Assembly: GCA_021229015.1 (NCBI GenBank)
Contig: CM037795.1
Span: 12,204,656-12,268,655 of the forward strand
Origin: Solen grandis
Lineage: Eukaryota; Mollusca; Bivalvia; Adapedonta; Solenidae
DNA length: 64,000 nucleotides
Reading direction: 5' to 3'
Below the pieces are notes generated by a model. That model saw only the letters and a program-made list of their open reading frames with translations. It did no database searches and was not told where the DNA came from. Position 1 is the stretch's first letter; every line of letters begins with the position of its first letter. Positions 43,521 through 54,584 of the stretch are shown piece after piece. The translations under genes were made by a program, and so were the position numbers.

Positions 43521-44740
43521 TTTTTCGGTAATCAGTACTGTGTATATATTACTTTTATTAAGTCATGTGTATATATTAGTATGTCCAATTAAAATGGGGT
43601 TTCACTTCCATTGCGCATGTGCATCGAATGTAAAACTGTGATTGTAATAATTTTCATTGACCAATAATTTTCTATGTGATTGTTTGGGGGTATCAAATAC
43701 GTGATTTGTGTTTGTTTTAAATAGTTTCGCGGGTGATTGATACTGCCTATTAAGTTATTAGTCAGTAGATGTTTGTTTTTTTAATGATATTTATACATGT
43801 AGGTCATGACCTACTTATCGCTTCGCAATGCACATTTCATGTCTTCTGTATTGAGCTTGTAATCATACATGGTTGTTTGATTATTACATGTGTGGATAAG
43901 TAATGCGTAATATGGAACTATAATATGATGAACGTTTTGTGCAGTTAATGCAATAAGATAATGACATTTAAACTTTTTTTGTTTTATTTTGTTTCGTATT
44001 GTTTTGTTTTTTTTTTGTTGTTTTTTAATTCTTAGGTTATATATGTATATTATGCTTTTAATACTGATATTTATACATGCATTATTTTGCGTTTATTAAT
44101 TGTATTTTTCTTCCTCTTGTATTAAATCATAAACCACCGGACCCTGTTTGATCTTTTCAGTCTAAAAAAGAGCTTCTCTCCTCTCTCTATATAAATAATA
44201 CATAATAATAAATAATGTATAGAACGATCGATTTCTTTTATTTTTTTATTTTTTATTTTGGACCGAATATAAGGGTCCTGTGCATAGACAGGTTAGGTTA
44301 TAAGGTCAAAACAGAAAAAAAAGAGAAAGAGAGGGGCCGGTATGTTTATTGTAAGCCGTCCATTAAAACATTTTGTTTTAATTTTTTCTTGTTTAAATAA
44401 CTATTGCTTTAATATAAATATTGTCCCTAAAGTATGTACCTTTTCAGTCGATATTTTGTTAATACTGAAAATTAAATTAAGATTGAATCAACACTCATGA
44501 CGCAAGAGCGTAAACGCACTTTAAAATGAATGATTTTTATGTTTTTAATGGCGTCTTAATCACGTTAATTATAACTATCTTTATTGCAAGCATATGTTCA
44601 GGTAACGTTCTATTAATCCTTAGAAGTTGCTCTAAATATGTAGCTAATCAGAAGCTCTAAATTCAAATTTATCCACGATTTATTTAAATAGAACACCTTT
44701 CTATTTCCTATCAATAGAACGATGTTTCAAGTGCGCATGT
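43521..44740. other. No gene seen
   Basis: AT-rich, with T-runs near 43975-44030. No recognised repeat or coding frame. Confidence 0.35.
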
Positions 44741-44841
44741 GCAACAAGCCCCGCCTTCGGGGTGTTGCTTTTTGATGACGTATAACTAATTCGGTTCTAT
44801 TCAACCAGAGATTTTGCACATGTATAATAGAATCTCTGGTT
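44741..44841. repeat. Two adjacent hairpins
   Basis: 44741-44768: GCAAC and CCCCG pair with CGGGG and GTTGC around CCTT, GC-rich in an AT-rich setting. 44803-44813/44831-44841: AACCAGAGATT pairs perfectly with AATCTCTGGTT around a 17-base loop. A TGATGACGTATAAC word lies between them. Both could be ends of small elements or RNA structures; no transcript evidence. Confidence 0.55.
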
Positions 44842-44948
44842 CAACAGTTCGTCTGAACTGCATTTTTCTCTCTCGGCAAGAAGGATATTACAATTGTGAT
44901 CATACATAGACAGTAAATTCCAGTCTTTCTTTCCTCTTGTCTTTTACT

Positions 44949-44977
44949 CCCCCCCCTCTCTCTCTCTCTCTCTCTCC
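44949..44977. repeat. C-run plus (CT)n microsatellite
   Basis: Seven C followed by about eleven CT copies. Confidence 0.9.
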
Positions 44978-45115
44978 TTTCAAGTAACTCTCATATTTTC
45001 TATCATGTTTTTACACAAATATGCATCCGTTTAATATATTTCGATTTTTGCTCCAACCATATTTTAGCTGTCAGACGCTGTGAAAGAAATACAGACACAA
45101 ATCTCGCCTCCAACG

Positions 45116-45240
45116 GGATTCGAACCAATGGTTCAGTGACCCGGCAGTTTACCACTGGTTCAGTGACCCAGCAGTTTACCACTTGTTCAGTGACCCGGCA
45201 GTTTACCAATGGTTCAGTGACCCGGCAGTTTACAACTGCA
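45116..45240 (-). mobile_element. tRNA-like SINE head with a 27-bp internal duplication (four copies)
   Basis: On the minus strand there is a perfect B box GGTTCGAATCC (45116-45126). Upstream of it are four copies of a 27-bp unit, GGTAAACTGCCGGGTCACTG plus seven bases, starting at 45131, 45158, 45185 and 45212. The unit corresponds to the D-loop to anticodon-loop region of a tRNA-like head. As 27 is divisible by three, it reads open on both strands as nine-residue repeats, which explains the short frames here. No SINE body is recognised, so this could also be a decayed tRNA. Confidence 0.5.
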
Positions 45241-45477
45241 CGACGCTTCTTTTATGCTAGGAAAAGACAACATACTGTAGGAACACAGGAATTTAAAGTT
45301 CTGTTAATAAATAAAGAATCTATAGAAAAAATTAAGCCCCCGTATTTAAGAAAAAAAAACCACAAGGAATGCAACGCCTTTCGCCACCCATCATGCTTTT
45401 GGTTGAATTATACGAACGGAATGATAAATGATAACAATCTAGCGAGCCTACTCGATAGAGAATACTTAAACTGATGC

Positions 45478-45908
45478 TATTTTAAATCACGCCATTCTAC
45501 AGGAATAACTCGACGAGTTTTGCTGATTTTCATGTGCAAACAGTTTGTCGTCGTAGCCATTTGCTGACGTCTCACTAATTTAGCTTCTGGGGTAAATATT
45601 TTACTTTGTGATAAAATGTTTCATTTTGTGATAAAATTGCATGTTCTATTGCATTAGGTTCTTAATAAATATACAGATATGCTGATTTGAAACATTTCAT
45701 ATATTGCTATTCGAATAATTAAATATTTAAAATAAAATGGAATAATAAGATGGGAAAACCCATCAAGGGACGTTACTCCTTCTTGCTTCGTATTTCCACT
45801 GAGCTGTAATTGTAACCGTCAGCGAATGGCTCCGACGACAAACTGTCAACTCAGGAAAATGAGCAAAAATTGTTGAATTATGCCTGTTGAATGGCGTGAT
45901 TTAAAATA
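45478..45908. mobile_element. Fold-back element with ~92-bp inverted arms
   Basis: 45478-45569 and 45817-45908 are inverted copies at roughly 80 percent identity. Shared words are ATTTTAAATCACGCCATTC at the outer end and CAGTTTGTCGTCG at the inner end, the latter followed by AGCCATT. The ~247-bp loop is AT-rich and gene-free. MITE-like; no clear target duplication. Confidence 0.7.
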
Positions 45909-46588
45909 CCATCGGTTGTTTAAGTGCATTTAAGTATACTTTTCCGAGTAGTCTCACTGGATTGTTACCTTTCATTATTCCGATGGTATAATTGACCGAA
46001 ACGTGAGTTGGGTGTCGAAAAGGCGTTGCCTTCCTTGTTTGTTTGTTGTTGTTTTTGTTTTGTTTTTGTACGGAGCTTATCGTTTACTATATATTACTTA
46101 AATATTGATAAAACCTTGTGGTAGGAAATATCACCAATCGCGTCCCACTATCTACGGTTGGTCTATTATATCGAAAGGGGAGACATATCTCCTCTATCGC
46201 TTAAATTTTAATTCACAGATGTTGATGTAACATGAAACCCCCCCTCCCCCCTCCCCCCCCCCCCACCCCCCCTAATTGTCTGCACAGAATGTAATCGTCC
46301 ATTTCGATGTCAAGCAGCTATTTTCCCGCCTGCCACCCAGTCGAGAATCATTTGATTGACAGAGAATAGGGTATATATGAATATATATATATATATATGA
46401 ATAGGGTATATGAATATTGTGTCCCAGCTTCAGTGCATTGGATTTAAGTATAGCCGGGAAACTTCTAAGTAGCATAGAATATATTAAGACATTTCTCCAG
46501 ACAATAGAAGCCTTCGCTTCGGTCTTCTTTTGTCTGCAGAATGTCTCAATACACTCTATCTTATACAGGAAAGAATAACAAGAAAAGA
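45909..46588. other. No gene seen; poly(C) and (AT)n tracts
   Basis: A C-rich run with few interruptions at about 46240-46272, and TATATATATATATATA near 46384-46399. Otherwise unrecognised. Confidence 0.4.
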
Positions 46589-46627
46589 CTAGATTCCGTT
46601 TGCACGGCAAACGATAGGAATTTCTGC
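46589..46627 (-). mobile_element. Helitron-like 3' terminus H6 (third stem type)
   Basis: CTAG (46589-46592), then a 7-bp perfect stem CGTTTGC/GCAAACG with loop ACG (46597-46613), then ATAGGAATTTCTGC. Stem sequence differs from H1 and H2 but pairing and spacing are kept. Confidence 0.6.
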
Positions 46628-48801
46628 AACCTTTTTAAAATTTGATCAAACTGAAAATCATTTATACGGATTACGAAGAAGACATTATGAAATGAGAGTG
46701 TATACTATACATTCTGTGAAAACTTTAGGAAAATCCATCCATTTATAATGTCTGCAGAGCGCATACAAACTTTTTGACCTGACGTATATTCTGACGTCAT
46801 ATAAATTCATTGCATTTAAAAATTTAGCATTTAGAATACATGTTATAAAATCTTCATCATTCTGGACCATTCGGATCACATCGAATATATTGCACGAGAG
46901 AGGAAAACATATAAGAACGTCATGACGTTTAATGACGTCAGGCCTATGAAATTCTAAGAAACCTTTGAAATTACAACATGAGCAAATTTCATCTTTCTAT
47001 CTCATCTGGGGGCTCTAAGATATTTAAATTAATTTTGAGGTCATATTTTCGAAACTTGGTTTCACCAAAGAACCTTGGTCTTTTCAATATTTGAAAAGGA
47101 AAGTAAGGATGCACGAGTAAGCGTAACTTACACCCATTGAGAAAATTACAAGAAAATCCATTCACAAATAAATTCTGCAGAACGCGTACAAACGTTTTAG
47201 GTGACGTCACATCTGGCGTCATATGACGTCATATGAATTTGAAAATCATTGCATTCGAAAAGACATGGTCTGAAATTTTTGCCATACAATTTTTTTATTG
47301 TTATAGGCCATTGGCAATTACATTTCCCGAAAATGTCTAAAATTAATTTATAGTGAAAATATGGTATTTTCCGAAAATGCTTTAACTTACAGAGTAGAAA
47401 TACCACTTGACCGTGACGTCACTAAAGGCATCAAATATAAGACAAAACTTTTAACATTTGGCTCCGCTTGAACATAGAAAATTACCCGTAAGAATTTCGT
47501 TTTTCGTCGATTTCAATGGGACAAGTGTCAGTCTAAGGAAAAAGAACTTATTTTATAAGTATCTGAAATGATATTTGACGTCAGTGGTTCTAATTTTGGA
47601 TTACCCATAAAACCTTTGCCTTTTCGAATTTGGAAAAACGGACACCGGTAGGCACAAGTAAAGCGTAACATACAAATTCTGTGAAATTTTAATGAATATC
47701 GGTCCAGAAATAATGGCTGTATACCGCGTAAAGCCTTTTTGTCCTGACGTCATATCTGACGTTATATGACGTCACATTAATATGAAATACCGTGCATTCA
47801 AAATCTAATTTATTTATGTATGAGACATTAAATTTTAATGGTCCTGGGAACTTTACAACATATTCAAATTAACGCGTAGACATCAGAAATTCATTTTGAC
47901 CTAATAACGTCATATGACGTCAAATGACGTTAATCTTCACAGAATGTATAGGCTCTTGAAGACCTAAAATCTGTCCAAATATATGCTTTCTTACTCATCT
48001 GGAAGCGATTTTATAGGTATATGAAATTTGACGTCAATGGTTCGAATCTTCGATTCCCCATAAAACCGTTGTCTTTTCGACACTAGGATGTACAACTAAA
48101 GCGTAACCTACACAATCTGTGAAACTTTAATGAAAATCGATCCAGACGTAATGGCTGTAGACCGCGTACAAACATTTTTCGACGACTTCAAGTTTGACGT
48201 CAAGACACGTCATAGGCAAATGAAAATCCTTGAAATGCAAAATGTTCTATCTGAAGTATAAGCTATTGAAGTTTCAAGGTGCTCGGACATTTTAAACATA
48301 TAGAAGTTAACACGTAAAAATTAGAAATTACTTTTTACCTCATGACGTCATATGATGTCATATGACGTTCAGTTTCAGAAAATGTAAGGAAATCCTAGAG
48401 ACATATTCTGCCTAAATATCAGCTTTCTAGCTCATCTGGAAGCGATTTCATACGCTTTTGAAATTTGACGTTAATGGTTCGAATCATGTATTTGCCACAG
48501 AACCATTGCCTTTTCGAGTTTCGAAAAACGGACACCAGGATGCACAACTACAGGCTTATATACACATTCTGTGAATTTTTTTATGAAAATCTGCCCTGAA
48601 AATAATAGCTGTAGACCGCGTAATACCTTTTTCACCTGACGTTAAATCTGACGTTATATGACGTCATATGAATATGAAATTCATTGCAGCCGAAAGTTCA
48701 TTGTTTGATAAATATGCCATAAAATTTTCATTGTTCTGAGTCAATGGCAACACATCGAAATCAACACAAATACAAGGGGAAAAAATAAAGAATAATAATA
48801 T
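46628..48801 (-). repeat. CRE array, diverged subfamily A (about four to five units)
   Basis: CRE groups near 46785, 46920, 47205, 47405, 47750, 47915, 48195, 48345 and 48640. Many are decayed to forms such as GACGTTATATGACGTC. Units keep TTCGAATCTTGG-like, ACGGACACC, GGCTGTAGACCGCGTA and TTCTGTGAAAATTT words. It ends AAATACAAGGGGAAAAAATAAAG and (AAT)n. More diverged from each other than subfamily B units, so older. Confidence 0.75.
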
Positions 48802-48856
48802 TAATAAAAAAAATAAATCTTTATTTTGATATCGCTTTCTTATTGACCAATTTTAG

Positions 48857-49072
48857 TTGTTGTTGTTGCATTGGGGTTTACCGTCGCTGCGATAGTATTT
48901 CAATCATATAGCGACGTCCAGCTTATTACAGGTGGAGGAAGACCCCGAGTACACAGAGGTACCCGGATAGAACCACCGACCTACCGCAAGCCAGCTGAAA
49001 GGGTTTCCTCACATGAAAAATTCGAAGTCCATACCGAGATTCGAACCCACAGCGGTGAGGGGCTGAGAGATT
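48857..49072 (-). mobile_element. tRNA-derived SINE, family 2
   Basis: On the minus strand: B box GGTTCGAATCTC, TTTCATGTGAGGAAACCC, GGCTTGCGGTAGGTCGGTGG, GGGGTCTTCCTCCACCTGTAAT and a tail ending GCAACAACAACAACT. The 10-bp target duplication CCAATTTTAG is at 48847-48856 and 49073-49082. Copy 1 of the duplication has the empty site near 4300. The A-box part is missing. Confidence 0.88.
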
Positions 49073-49364
49073 CCAATTTTAGTATTCTAGGTACCAAAAT
49101 ATATGTCATGAAAATCCCTACAATTCAATTGTAGCATATTTGGGTCTAGTTTTATAGGTTTTCAAAATATAAGCAATTAAACTTAAACCTATTAATTCTG
49201 CGTATCAAAATTCTATTTTTTTAATTTCGTGTACAGCCGCGGGAATAAAACCGTAAATGCTACCATGCAATAGAATCGTCGACGCGTGTAGCCTCATGAG
49301 TTAAATTTCAATAATGCTTGTACATACGATGGAGACGACTGTAGTACGTTATAGTTAGTGTTTA

Positions 49365-49443
49365 TTAAGAGAGAATTTAACAGTTAAGAAGCCAAAACGA
49401 GCGTAGCGAGTGACGGCTTCTTAACTGTTAAATTCTCTCTTAA
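49365..49443. repeat. 29-bp perfect inverted repeat (long hairpin)
   Basis: 49365-49393 and 49415-49443 pair perfectly (TTAAGAGAGAATTTAACAGT at the outer end, AAGAAGCC at the inner end). The loop of 21 bases contains GAGCGTAGCGAGTGA. GTGTTT/AAACAC outside extends the pairing. It sits just left of the TIR-flanked insertion, and CTCTTAACAGTTAAAT near its right end (~52897) is a relative of the arm, so the hairpin is probably part of that element. Confidence 0.85.
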
Positions 49444-49919
49444 CAAACACTGATTAACTTAGAGTTTGCCCCGCCCTATTACTGCGTTATGCTGCTATAT
49501 TAGGAGATGGCGCCATATAAGTGTTACGTCAGTGTGTTGTTAAAGTATTTACACACGTGCACGTGCTTTCCAAATATGGATGTAACACATAAATTTCGCG
49601 CGTTTTTTGACCGTCGGCTCATTTCTTTTTCAGATTTCAATCAAGAGGCACGGAAATTTAATTTATGTGATGGCTGTTTTTTATTTATTTATCTATCTTG
49701 TTTTAATTAGTTAAGACATCAGAAAATATCAACTGATTGACATTAAGGAAAGAACGAAATATGTAAATAATAATCGTTTAAAAAAAGTCGGTGTCAGCGG
49801 AAGATATCAAGGCTAGGAATACCCTGGAAATACCAAATCAAACGAGTTAATACATGATCTGTAAGTTGTTTAAAAACGTAATATCAATTTCAATTCTTGT
49901 ATTTACCAAATTCGTAAAC

Positions 49920-50047
49920 ATAGGTACTGGTATAGCTCCCTTGCTTGGCGCTCAGCTTATTAAGGGTAGTTCCAGGACTGATGGCCCGGTGTCCGGATAA
50001 TGTGACTGGGTGTGGTATCTGTCGGTGGGACGTTAAACCTAATAAAC
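49920..50047 (+). mobile_element. SINE family 1, truncated and internally deleted
   Basis: ATAGCTCCCTTGCTTGGCGCTCAG, AGGGTAGTTCCAGGACTGATGG, GTGACTGGGTGTGGTATC then CTGTCGGTGGGACGTTAAACC. The head is missing, and the stretch between GGTATC and CTGTCGG present in the copy at 51759 is deleted. Confidence 0.75.
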
Positions 50048-50909
50048 TGTACTTGTATTTTAGTATTTAATTAAGCATCTTTTTCTTTCCTTATGAGTCC
50101 GTTTGGATCGAGCTGGTAATCATCCCTTTGCAAACAAATATTTCCGAAACTCCTCATTCTTATGTAAATGTTTATCTATAAACATGATTATCTAAGCAAC
50201 TTCACTAAATGTTTACAAAAGACGTCAACATGCGCCAGTGTGCACACCTCGTGTGTTTGCCATATATTATGGAACAGAATTAGGGCAAAAATTACATCTT
50301 GCCGTCTTACAAGTCCATGTTTACACGTGACATTCTGCCTTTGCCATACTGACAAGTGGTATGCTGTATTATGTTAAGTGCGTTTATCAATGCTGTCTAC
50401 TGGCTAATGCTCTTGTGTATCTTGCATCAGTTAATGATTTGGCTTTCACGTGTCATAATTTGATGCTGTTATATCTTGCTGTTTTGTTGAGCAATCATGA
50501 ATATGACATTTGTTTTACTTTAAACTGTCTATACTGCCTTATCAAGTTGGGGTAGAATAATCAACGAAGTTAATTCGTAGAACCAAAATCCTGCATTTCG
50601 TTTTTACTCAGGGGTGGAAACTGAATACTCGGAACTCCGGGAAAGTACGGGATGATCGTATATATCCGTAATGTGATCATAACAGGAGCTGAAATATACT
50701 AAATATATTTACCATAAAGTACAGAGGTGAAAGGTGAGGGTGTCCGGGGGCTTGCTATCCCGGATAAAAGATGGAGATGCAATCTGAGTGGTATCTGAGG
50801 GAAATATGGTAACTTTTTTTAAGTTGGGTATATGTTTTGTATATTAAAATCTAAGCTTTGGGCTAAATAGTTTTATACTCACTTAGGGTAATTTTTAGGT
50901 TTGTGTTTG

Positions 50910-50910
<1 letters not shown>

Positions 50911-50942
<32 letters not shown>
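50911..50942. repeat. Poly(G) tract, 32 G
   Basis: 32 consecutive G, then CGGTAGCCGCCGGGGCTTGAACTC, which reversed looks like a tRNA-type T-arm (GAGTTCAAGCCCCGG). The length is likely uncertain in the assembly. Confidence 0.9.
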
Positions 50943-51758
50943 CGGTAGCCGCCGGGGCTTGAACTCACAGCCCGCTAATTCAATATATATATATCGTGAA
51001 AATATTTTTCTATATGATTTATAGTGACATTAATACGAATTTTATGACACTGGCTGCAGTACTAGCCAGGTTGCGAGTTCTGATCCAGCTTGGGGACGTG
51101 TTTGTTATATGTATTAAAACTCATTAATAATTTAAAAAAAATGAAAATAAAATGTCTGTTCAGCAATACTAAAGGCGTTTGCCTGATTCAGATTAAAGCA
51201 GACACAGTTCCGTTGCCATAATGACAGCGGAGATAATTTACAGCGGATGCTCTCTCAGCAAGGGTCGGCTTGGGTGACTGGTCATTTGGCTAACTTTATT
51301 TCAATAAAGGGCTCACGATGGGGATTTCCATTTACCCAGTCAAGGCAATTTCAGTCACCCAGAAAATTGTATTATCTGGCCAGCTGTGTGTGGGTGGGCT
51401 TGACCCCGCTAAGCCGCCCGGTGAGTGTGGGACTTAATTACGAAACTACGAACAGTATGTAGATCGAAGAGATGTGCTCGTAAATAAAGTTATGCGTCAC
51501 GTTCATTATTTTAATATAATCATCTTTATAAGCCTGAGCTCATATTAATATCTGAAATGTTTGGCCTGCACTTAGAAAATAATGTACAATGCAATTATGT
51601 CTTTAAGCAGTGGATATACTTTCAATTTCAAACATTTGTTTAAAAGAAATAACTTTTTAGAATTTGGAAAACAGCCACAGTTTCTTACTTCATTTTCCAA
51701 TACTTCTCGAACTACCGAGAGCGAGTTCAGTTGACCAACTATAGTTCTACTCGAGTTA

Positions 51759-52045
51759 TAGAGCGTCCGCCTCGGGTGCGGGAGGTCGTGGGTTCGATCC
51801 CTGGCCGAAACATACCAAAGTTGTAAAAGATGGTACTGTTAAAGTTCCCTTGCTTGGACTCAGCATATAAGGGTAGTTGCAGGACTGGTTGGCCCGGTGT
51901 CAGGATAATGTGACTGGGTGTGGTATCATGCCACATGTCTGCGGCGTGATACTGCAATGTGGCAGCACTATATCTGTCTCAAGTAGACATCGTCTCCAAA
52001 TGACTGAAATACTGTCGGTGGGACGTTAAGCCCAACAAACAAACA
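51759..52045 (+). mobile_element. tRNA-derived SINE, family 1, 5'-truncated
   Basis: TAGAGCGTCCGCCTCGGG, a B box GGTTCGATCCC, the full body (AGGGTAGTTGCAGGACTGG, GTGACTGGGTGTGGTATC, CATGCCACATGTCTGCGG, GTAGACATCGTCTCC) and the tail CGGTGGGACGTTAAGCCC with CAACAAACAAA. A perfect 12-bp target duplication CTACTCGAGTTA lies at 51747-51758 and 52046-52057. Only the first part of the tRNA-like head is missing. This is one of the youngest-looking insertions in the window. Confidence 0.9.
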
Positions 52046-53379
52046 CTACTCGAGTTAACTCGTATTTATAACGTAATAAATATACTCTAGTCAGCAATCA
52101 ACTGAACGCATGAGGTTTACCACTTGTGACGTAATTTGAAAACAGACATATGATTGAAACAATAGGTCTTTTTATGACTTTTTCTGAACTAGGGCTTGAA
52201 TAAAGTAGCTGCCAGCTTGTTTTCAGGTTACTTACAGGCTTATTTAAAGACAGGATATCATAGATATTTATAATTTTCTATAGGTTTGCCTAGATGCTTT
52301 CCGTCCGCCATATTGGTTTGTAGTTTAACCACCTACCTCGCTGGTTTGAAATCGCGTAACCCTACAGATTTCGTAGGGTAAAAACCCCGTTCGTTTTATA
52401 GCAACTCTGGTAACTCTAGTTAACTTAAGTATGTAAACTGAACGCGCTCCGAGTCAAACCGGAACAGCGCCCTCCAACGTCATAATGATAGGTGCACATT
52501 TTGACATTTGTCATTCTGCTTGCGTACATGTGTTATTTTGCTTAGCTACATGTGTCATTATCGATTCGTTAAACCGACGAAATAAATTCCATTTTAATAC
52601 GAATGCAAACTGGACTGTCCAGCTATACACAGTGCTAAACTGTGATAGCAGATGTATTTTCGGTAGTTTATTATCATGTGAATGAATAATGAATGTTTAA
52701 TGTAAAAACAAATAACGCAGACGACGATTACGCCGTATTGTACTTGTCAAAATGATGCTTGTCACTTAGACAAATGAAGCAATAGACATGTCAAAAGGCA
52801 AAATGTATTTTTGCCCGAATTCTGTTCCATAATATATGATATCACGTGAATAGGGCGGAGCATAATTTGAAATAAGGACATGCGCATTTCGCCGTAAACT
52901 CTTAACAGTTAAATCACAATTAAGTAGACAAGTCTCGCAAAATCTCGAACTCTTAACAAATTAAATCGACAAGGAATTTGAAATTTTGGCTCACTGATTA
53001 GATAGAAAAAGCGGGCAAACTCTAAACAAAGTTACTCCATTTGGCCCTTTTAGCTAACGGACAAATTAGCTTGCAGCGTCTTGAACGGATGACATGTGTT
53101 GATTATTTTGTTCAAACATCTACACTTATACACGCCCATTGTATCTCAAGCTGGCAATAAAATTACAACCGGGAACTCGGCCAACGGGAACGGTACACTT
53201 GTTTAGCTAGTAATATCAATATGATATAAAGTAAAAAGTTTTTGTTTTTTTTGCAATTTATATGACTAATACATATCTGTAACTTTACATTTTCCGAAAA
53301 TACTTCAATTAAGGTGAAAGCGAAAGTAGGATATTTTAGGAAAATTCTTACAATTGGCTTTAAATTCGCATTTTTTATG

Positions 53380-54060
53380 TAACTTCCTCATATTTTTATC
53401 AATTTCAAAACTCTAGGTGCCAACATAATCGTCTTAAAATTCTCTACATCTCACATGCTTAATGTAAGAATTTTCTTCTAATGATTCTTAAGATATAAGC
53501 CGAAAAACTCTGACATTACGGAAAAATCGCTGAAATTCTACATGTTTAAATTCTTATATTTGATGTAACTTCCTTATACTTCGATCAATTTCAAAACTTT
53601 AGGTACCAAAATAATCGTCTTAAAATTCTCTACATCTCACTTGCTTAATGTAAGAATTTTCTTATAATGATTCTTAAGATATAAGCCGAAAAACTCTGAC
53701 ATTACGGAAAAATCGCTGAAATTCTACATGTTTAAATTCTTATAAATTGATGTAACTTCCTTATACTTCGATCAATTTAAAAACTTTAGGTACCAAAATA
53801 ATCGTCTAAAAATTCTCTACATCTCACTTGCTTAATGTGTTGCTTATTTTATATGAGTTTTAAGATATAAGCCGAAAAACTCTTACATAACGGCAAAATC
53901 GCTGAAATTCTACATGTTTAAATTCTTATTTTTGATGTAACTTCCCTATACTTTGATCAATTTCAAAACTTTAGGTACCAAAAAAATCGTCTTAAAATTC
54001 TCTACATTTCACATGCTTTATCTATAGGAATATTTTTAATATTTCTTGAGATACAAGCTC
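53380..54060. repeat. ~185-bp tandem repeat, four units
   Basis: ACTTCCT.ATA..T.GATCAATTT.AAAACT at about 53380, 53567, 53755 and 53940. Same repeat as 5980-6500 with one extra unit. Confidence 0.78.
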
Positions 54061-54584
54061 TTAAATTAAACTTTCTGAAAAATGAAAAAATCACCAAAGC
54101 TATATGCACGAATTTCGTTTTTTCCCCCATTATTCCATGAATCTTAGGTCAATCATTAAACTTTAAGCATCAAAAGAACGGCCAAACATTGCTTTTCAAA
54201 TAATATTCATCATCATATTTTCAAAAATCAAAGGTTTTCGAGATATAAACTGTTAAACACACTGAGGGTTACCAAATTTTCGTTTTTCCGCCATAACTCA
54301 ACTGATTCAACCCGATCATCAAAAACTAAATATCATCTGAAAGGTCTTTCTAAACACTACAAATTATACGCATAGTGTCTCGATAGAATATTTACCGTTT
54401 TTGAGATATTTAAGGCCGAAGAAAAACCCGATATTTGATATTTATTCGTTTGGAAACGAAAGTGACTTGGCTCCATAGAATCTAATACTGCATCTTCAGT
54501 CAAAATTTCAAGCAAATCATACAAAAAATAAAGCCTACACGGCTTAAAAACCGTTAAGCTTTAATACGAAAGTTTTTATTAAAA

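Larger units (their letters stand above)
49459..53025. mobile_element. ~3.6-kb insertion with short terminal inverted repeats
   Basis: TTAGAGTTTGCCCCGC (49459-49474) is inverted at GCGGGCAAACTCTAA (53011-53025). A second inverted pair, 50261-50303 and 52797-52838, shares CATATATTATGGAACAGAAT in most positions. Copy 1 lacks the insertion. Inside are two SINEs, a poly(G) run and short unrecognised frames (49507-49710, 50168-50377, 51247-51462). No transposase is recognisable, so it is non-autonomous or decayed. The true ends may include the 49365-49443 hairpin. Confidence 0.6.
48802..54584. repeat. Duplicated segment, copy 2
   Basis: Collinear with 4266-6984 but interrupted by a SINE (48857-49072) and a ~3.6-kb TIR-flanked insertion (49459-53025), both absent from copy 1. 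It lacks the ~520-bp insertion of copy 1. Around 53160-53200 only a ~30-bp remnant of the SINE present in copy 1 remains (CTCGGCCAACGGGAACGG), so ~550 bp were deleted here. Confidence 0.8.

Noticed and set aside
45136..45474. 112-codon plus frame with SVTRQFTTG-like repeats
   Set aside because: The repeat comes from a 27-bp minisatellite that is open on both strands; the remainder is unrecognised and AT-rich.
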